The notes beneath the pieces were generated by a model. The model was not told where the DNA came from. It worked only from the letters and a program-made list of their open reading frames with translations, and did no database searches. The position numbers and the translations under genes are program-made. From Isoetes taiwanensis (Eukaryota; Streptophyta; Lycopodiopsida; Isoetales; Isoetaceae), in assembly GCA_021234155.1 (NCBI GenBank), contig JAJEKV010000002.1, forward strand, positions 21,355,726 to 21,419,725: a stretch of 64,000 nt of DNA, written 5' to 3'. Positions within the stretch are counted from its first letter, which is position 1. The number at the start of each line of letters is the position of its first letter. This document shows positions 58,606 through 64,000 of the stretch, one piece after another.

Positions 58606-59616
58606 ATGCAAAACCTCACGGGGAAACCGCATCTATTCTTCGTCACAGGTTCTCCGGTGAGTAAGCTTTCCTCCTTCGGTTCTTTTAATCTGCTGCCATG
58701 TTTGCTCATCATTTAGTAGTCTTTTGATTAGGGCGTAGGAAAAACTACTCTTATCATTAAGGTGCTGCAGCATTTGAAGGGCGCTCATCCCAATCTCAAA
58801 GCTCAAGGCTTTTATACAAGTAAATCCGCTCACAAATTTGTTTTTGTGTTTTCTGTCTATGTTTTCTCTTTCTTTAATGCTGGACTCATATCGTCACTTG
58901 ACATTTAGGTGAAGTTAGGAAGGATGGAGAAAGAATAGGTTTTGAGATCATCAGTGTAAATGGTCCAAAAGGAGTGCTTGCATCTAGCAGCCTTGCAAGG
59001 TAGCTATTATCCTTCATAGAACACTCTGTTTTTGTATGAATACATCTAAAACAGCGCAAATTTAAATCTGAAGCATTGACCCCTGATACACAGAGAAGGT
59101 GGTAGCACACAGCCAATGGTTGGTAAATACAAGGTCGATGTGCCATCCCTGGAAGCTGTGGCATTGCCTGAATTGGAGGTGCTAGTGATGAATGACACAA
59201 TCAAAACATGTTTAGATGTTGATGCATCGAATTAAACAGTTTTTACACATCTCAGGTGAAAGGGGACTGTAAACTGTTCATAATTGATGAAGTTGGTAAA
59301 ATGGAGTTGTTCAGTCAGCAGTTCTTTCCAGCAGTTTGGAATGTCTTGCATTCTCATGTTCCAGTGTTAGGTTCAGTGCCAATTGCCAAGTTCGGCCGCG
59401 ACATTGAAGAAGGTACCATCTATTGCAATATAAGGAATAGCGATATGTCAACATGAAATATTGACATTAGTTCCCTCAGTAATTGTTTCTTATATATCTT
59501 CAGTTGGAAGGATCAAGAAACATCCACAATGTACTCTTTATAGACTTACCAAGCAAAACCGAGATGAAGTCGCAAGGGAGATTTTTGTGGAGCTCAACCA
59601 TCTGATCGGCGAATAA
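58606..59616 (+). CDS. NTPCR-like: THEP1/NTPCR-type nucleoside-triphosphatase
   Basis: Six exons: 58606-58656, 58732-58819, 58909-58999, 59094-59178, 59256-59412 and 59504-59616. All introns are GT-AG and all phases agree, giving 194 residues, close to the roughly 190 of animal NTPCR. The Walker A loop GSPGVGKTT (residues 15-23) is split by intron 1 between Pro and Gly. Further landmarks are AQGFYTSEVRKDGERIGFEI, VGKYKVDVPSLEAVALPELE, Walker B with LFIIDEVGKMELFSQQFF, LGSVPIAKFGRD, and the C-terminal LTKQNRDEVAREIF. The family is soluble P-loop enzymes that hydrolyse ATP, GTP and other NTPs; the cellular role is poorly defined. The ATG is the first after an in-frame TAA at 58570. No lesions are seen. 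No targeting peptide is evident. Confidence 0.92.
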
Positions 59617-62600
59617 TTGTAAGCCTTACTGACTAGGACACTAATTGCAGCTGTTTAGCCGGAGCTGTATCTGGAAATTTTGTATATCACAATGGTGTAA
59701 ATAGCTCATTGAGATCAGCAATAAGGCATTTGATGTAACATTGCCAATGGCTCTCCCATACTTATAAAATGTGCTAAAGTGCAGCTGAAGCTAATTGCTG
59801 CATCACGCAGCAAAGTTTTTGAATGTTTGCTAAAGTGGTTTGATGTTCTGATTAGATTGAGGAAGGTATGTGAACAAAGAGAAAGAACAGACTGGCCATG
59901 GTGACGCTTTCAAACAGCATATAGACATATTGAACTACTTTAAATTCAAAGGAAAATTATCACAGCCATGTTAATCAAGTGATAACAAACAAAGATGAGA
60001 TTGAGGTAAGCCATAGAGCCTGATTTTTAGCATCAAATGAAGAGTATGGTTATAGTGGATTGCAGATAATGGCGATGTGTAAGCAAACATCTGCTATTGT
60101 ATAGTGGAATTATGGCCTGGCTACTTTTGGCTTCACATGTCCTCACTTAGTGGAACTATCAAACACCCTGGATTAACATTCAAGAACAATTTGGCCTCTG
60201 AACCTTCAATCTCATGTATATGCTTGTGCCTTGTGTTACATAACAGCTTTCTTTCTTTTCCCAAGCAACAATGTTAATTTAAGTGTAGATGATGCTCGAG
60301 ATATTCTCAAGGGTTTAAGCCTATCCAAAGGGAAGAGCTTTCATCATGTTCTAAAGCAAAGTTTGGTTGTTCAATTCTATCAATGTCAGTCTGGATCTGG
60401 GCCTGCAAACTGTGTTTTCTAGCATGTGTTTTCTGTGTTTCCTGCAAACTGGGATATGCAGCTTATATATTTATATTTGATTTAAAAGAATGGACGGTAA
60501 GTAATACAACAAGGAATCAACAGAACCAACAAACGGAAGTATTTCATTTCTTGATTGTGCAGATGCATCTTCACTTTAGGTTCCATTGCTGGAGTTGATG
60601 CAGTGCTTACTTGTAAGATATAGCTTTTTGTTTCGTACTCTTTTTGGATATTTTGTAGTTATGCTTGCTGATAGTCAAGATCCTACAATGAAGTCCTATG
60701 GTCAGATTTCTTGGTGGTTTTCCCCAGCTTTCCTCCAATGCATTTGAGTATGGAGTTGGCTTCTCATATTCACGAACATTCAGAACATTCATCCTGTAAG
60801 CCACATTAAGGTTGGGACTATTGAACTTAGCTTCCTTGTCTTGTATGACATCTTAAATCAAGGCATCAATCGTCTTTGGAATGCCTACATTATATCCATT
60901 CTTTTTAAGGTCCAGAGGACACTGAAAATGGAGGAAAACACAATTAAGTAGGCAACAGTTCCACATTACCCCTTGTCAGGTAGGAACTACACAACTAAAC
61001 AATGTAATTGCCTCACTATACTCACGAAGCATCAAACAAATGGAAAACTAATGATGACACGGATCATAGAGGAGGGTTGCAATCATAATTATGTGAAAGA
61101 GGACACTGGAAAAGGTCAACCCCAAGGTGTACACAGTTAGATATGGTCACTTACATTTTTATATGAGCATACTATTATTCTCAACCTTGCAGAATGTTAT
61201 GACCTAACATTTTTTCAAACGAAGTGGCTGCTACATGGCTTCAATTAACCTAGCCATTGTCTACAGTGGAGTTCACTTTAATCTCCATAATACTCAACTC
61301 TAATAAATTGTTTACTCAAGTTATTAGACCTATTTATTACCTTATTCTGTTGAGCTAAATAACTTCTTATAAGTGAATTCACTTTAGTGTACTTGATAAA
61401 ACCCAGCTTTAGTAAATTGTCTATTCAAGTTGTTACACCTGTTAATGTTGTAGGTCTTACATACTTCTGTTAGTTAAGCTAGATGGCTTTTCACATACAT
61501 GTGGGGCTATCTCGTCCTTAGAAGACAATTGGTTCTAACCCTTCAGCTAGCTCAGGTAAAGCCACCTGAAGAGCACCTGTATAGGATGTGATCCCAAAGT
61601 ACTTCCAAGCCATTCTTCAGTTGTCCAAAAAACAATTGCGAGCGACACAAGGTAGGGTATATCTAAGTACATCTATTTTTTAGGATGATCTTAACTTGCA
61701 GGACCTCCAACTAAGGCCAGTAAGGGAAGTTATTGATTGCACAAGGGCTTCCTAGTAAGAGGGTTATAGAAGAACTTCTCAAATGGCAAAGAGAAATCCA
61801 AGCCACCTGCAAAAATGGGTATTACTACTAAGCCTCTAGCTTCGAGACATTTGGATACTTTGTTTTCTTCTCTTGCACATGACAGTGGACTAATAGCCCA
61901 TTGTTTGCATATGTTCTCAATTCTTTGGTTCCACATTTTGAGGCCCGAATATGAAGATATTCTGGAATTTTTGCATGGATTGTACGTGTACAAAGGCACT
62001 AATATTTTTTCTTACATGTTTCTAGTTGTGGTCTTGGAAAAATCGCTAATGATTGACACAATACATGTTACCACATGTATTATGGGAAACTTTGAATGCA
62101 TGTTTCTGTACAATTGAATTTTTTTTTCTTCTCTACTAGTGGACATTGATAAGGCCTTCATGAAGGCATTTGGCATTGAGAATGCATCAAAAATGTTGAT
62201 AGATAATCTAGATACTCTATCTCTTAGAGTGGTGCTGCTGATTGTTACAAGGTCAAATGCCTATTGCACAACACAACCACTGGTAGAGAAGAGTTGGCTA
62301 CGCAACATATCTTCATGTTATAAAAGGATTTTAAATTATGCGACAGGTATGTCTCACATATATTGTTTATTTTAAGCCTAGGCTTCACTCTCAAAAAGCA
62401 TTATAATTTTGTTGCCTTGTTGATTCGAGGTTACCGAACTATGATGAAGTTTCTATATCCAGATGCTTCAACTAACATTAGCATGTATGCATCATTTGAC
62501 ACTAGGCGGCCAAAGTGGCACGCCTTTGTGGCACAGTTAAATTCCATGACCACTTTTTACTCTATGATGCCATTTCTACATTGCATGCATTTAGAGGATG

Positions 62601-63740
62601 ATGCTTCATTCTAATAGAGTTTCTTAGTGTTCATAATTACTATCATGATGGCAAGTTACAATGTATAGATAGGAAAGGGAAAGTGTAGGAATAGTGTTCA
62701 TTGCATGCTATAGTAAAAATTGGATGATGCTTTATTTTGTAGATGCAGACAATTGGATTTTGCTTTATTTTATTTTATATTGCAGAAACTATATACAGGA
62801 GATTATTCAGACAATTTATGCAAATCCAATCTCCTATCTCTGCTGCAAATCCGTCTCTGCCCTGGTGCAAATCCGTCTCTGTTGCATTCTCAGCCCTGCC
62901 AGCTCGCCACAGATGCTTGCTTGGTCTCCACATGCTAGATTTAAACTTCTGTACTCTGAAACGCAGGTTTAAAACCTTGGAGCTCATCTCTGTTTTTGAA
63001 ATAAATCTTTCCAAAATTACCATCGTTCTAAAAATAGAATATTTTTTGAATGGCTTCTTTTTCGCATCTTGATTACCAACAAGTTGTTGGTGTAAATGCA
63101 GGTAGATGCTACTATTTTTGGTTATCAAGTTTGCAAAGTTGGTGATATCAAACGTGATTTTGTGGACCTTTCAAAGGCAAAATGAACATAGCAAGATGAT
63201 GTTGTTTTCTCTTTACGAGCTTGCAGCAAAGGTGTATATCAAATATGGTTATGCGCTTTGTGGATCTATCAAAAGCATAACAAACATAGCAAGCAGATGA
63301 GGATAGGATCTCTTGTAGAATTATACGAGTGTATAAGGAGATATTTAAAGTGGAATGCTTTACATTGTTTATACATCCTACTATCCAACTTGAAAAGATG
63401 TGTTTTGAGATTACTCAATAATCAAACTCTTGCTTAAAAACTTTACAATATGTTCAAACCTCTTACTTGCAAAAATGGATCATATTTCTCAATTTAATTG
63501 CATAAGGCTTCTCTGGAAACAAGAGGCCTCGTTCTCCAAACTTAACATAACTCTACTCTAATAACTCACACGTTAATCCCTAACTAGCTTATTTCTCCTA
63601 TAACTAGGCCAACACTCATGCTACCTATGGAGTTGGGATAGTTTATCCTAAATTAAAGTCCCCCACAACTAACCAATCTAACGAGTTAGAATATGGCCAG
63701 TGCAATGATCTGGTCCACCAAAATTATGCTTTGATATCAC
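59617..63740. other. Unassigned intergenic DNA
   Basis: Several open stretches (for example 62139-62614, plus, containing WLRNISSCYKRILNYATG and YASFDTRRPKWHAFVAQLNS) could be pieces of a gene or old transposase, but no family is recognised. A roughly 50-bp motif (GTTTGCAAAGTTGGTGATATC... / TATCAAATATGGTTATGCGC...) is loosely duplicated near 63125-63295. Confidence 0.4.
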
Positions 63741-63741
63741 T

Positions 63742-64000
63742 GTGACGCTCCCCGAATCCATACAATGCTTCCACCCATCCTATAAATATGGGAAATTCCC
63801 CTCCCATGGCAGCTCCATCACCACAGAAAGGCCCTCCGTCTGACTCAGACCACTTGTGATGGCCAAGTGTCCAGGCGAAGGACACGAAGGTGTCATTCCT
63901 CTCACGCCTTCTATGGGAATCCTATATAGCGGAAGCGTACACACATGTTAGCACCTGGCAACAATACAAATAAATAATATGCCACCACGAAGGGTGGCCC
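63742..64000 (-). mobile_element. Possible LTR start running off the window
   Basis: TGTGACGCTCCCC at 63742 is preceded by TATGCTTTGATATCAC. Read on the minus strand this is an LTR ending ...GCGTCACA, then GTGATATCAAAGC, close to the Met-tRNA primer site (TGGTATCAGAGC). It suggests a minus-strand LTR element whose 5' LTR extends beyond 64000. The second LTR was not found in the window. Confidence 0.35.

Overview
This window is nuclear DNA of a land plant. The evidence is GT-AG introns, initiator-Met-tRNA primer sites in LTR elements, CTAG-ended Helitrons, Mutator-like and hAT elements, and a secreted proline-rich lectin-like gene. A seed-free vascular plant such as a fern is my guess, but nothing here proves the species. 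Only two host genes look intact. One is a single-exon, secreted, probably GPI-anchored proline-rich protein with a lectin-like domain (15089-15976, minus). The other is a six-exon THEP1/NTPCR-type nucleoside-triphosphatase (58606-59616, plus). Most of the rest is transposable elements, many with exact borders.

0-10 kb: a 122-bp perfect inverted repeat (1572-2028), then nested retroelements. A gag-only LTR element (2799-7918, AAATC target duplication on both sides) sits inside the reverse transcriptase of an older minus-strand Ty3/gypsy element (gag and protease at 8182-9341). The 3' LTR of the younger element was later broken by a block (5532-7349) holding a LINE fragment, a Helitron 3' end and a 468-bp TRIM.

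10-29.9 kb: mostly unassigned AT-rich DNA, the lectin-like gene, two 5'-truncated LINE copies (about 17.4-18.6 and 19.5-21.1 kb), another Helitron 3' end, and a 2.55-kb TTAA-flanked piggyBac-like element (24902-27453).

29.9-52.1 kb: the main discovery, a giant Mutator-like element of 22,238 bp (29890-52127). It has terminal inverted repeats of about 235 bp and a perfect 9-bp target duplication (AGTTACTCC). It carries a decayed MULE/SWIM transposase, a decayed unknown gene, a Ulp1-like SUMO protease gene with one nonsense change, and a small intact two-exon accessory gene. It also holds long arrays of a roughly 158-bp satellite unit, each unit with up to three copies of a GGTTTATCTGGACA motif that is also found three times in each terminal repeat. 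Motif orientation flips across the element just as the termini do. Two later insertions are resolved to the base: a 7,194-bp Helitron (41276-48469) within a satellite unit and a 1,176-bp hAT element (37996-39171) in the unknown gene.

52.1-64 kb: LINE endonuclease fragment, a palindromic MITE, a pentanucleotide tract at a LINE-like 3' end, a 0.9-kb MULE-type MITE, the NTPase gene, long unassigned DNA and a possible LTR boundary near 63.74 kb.
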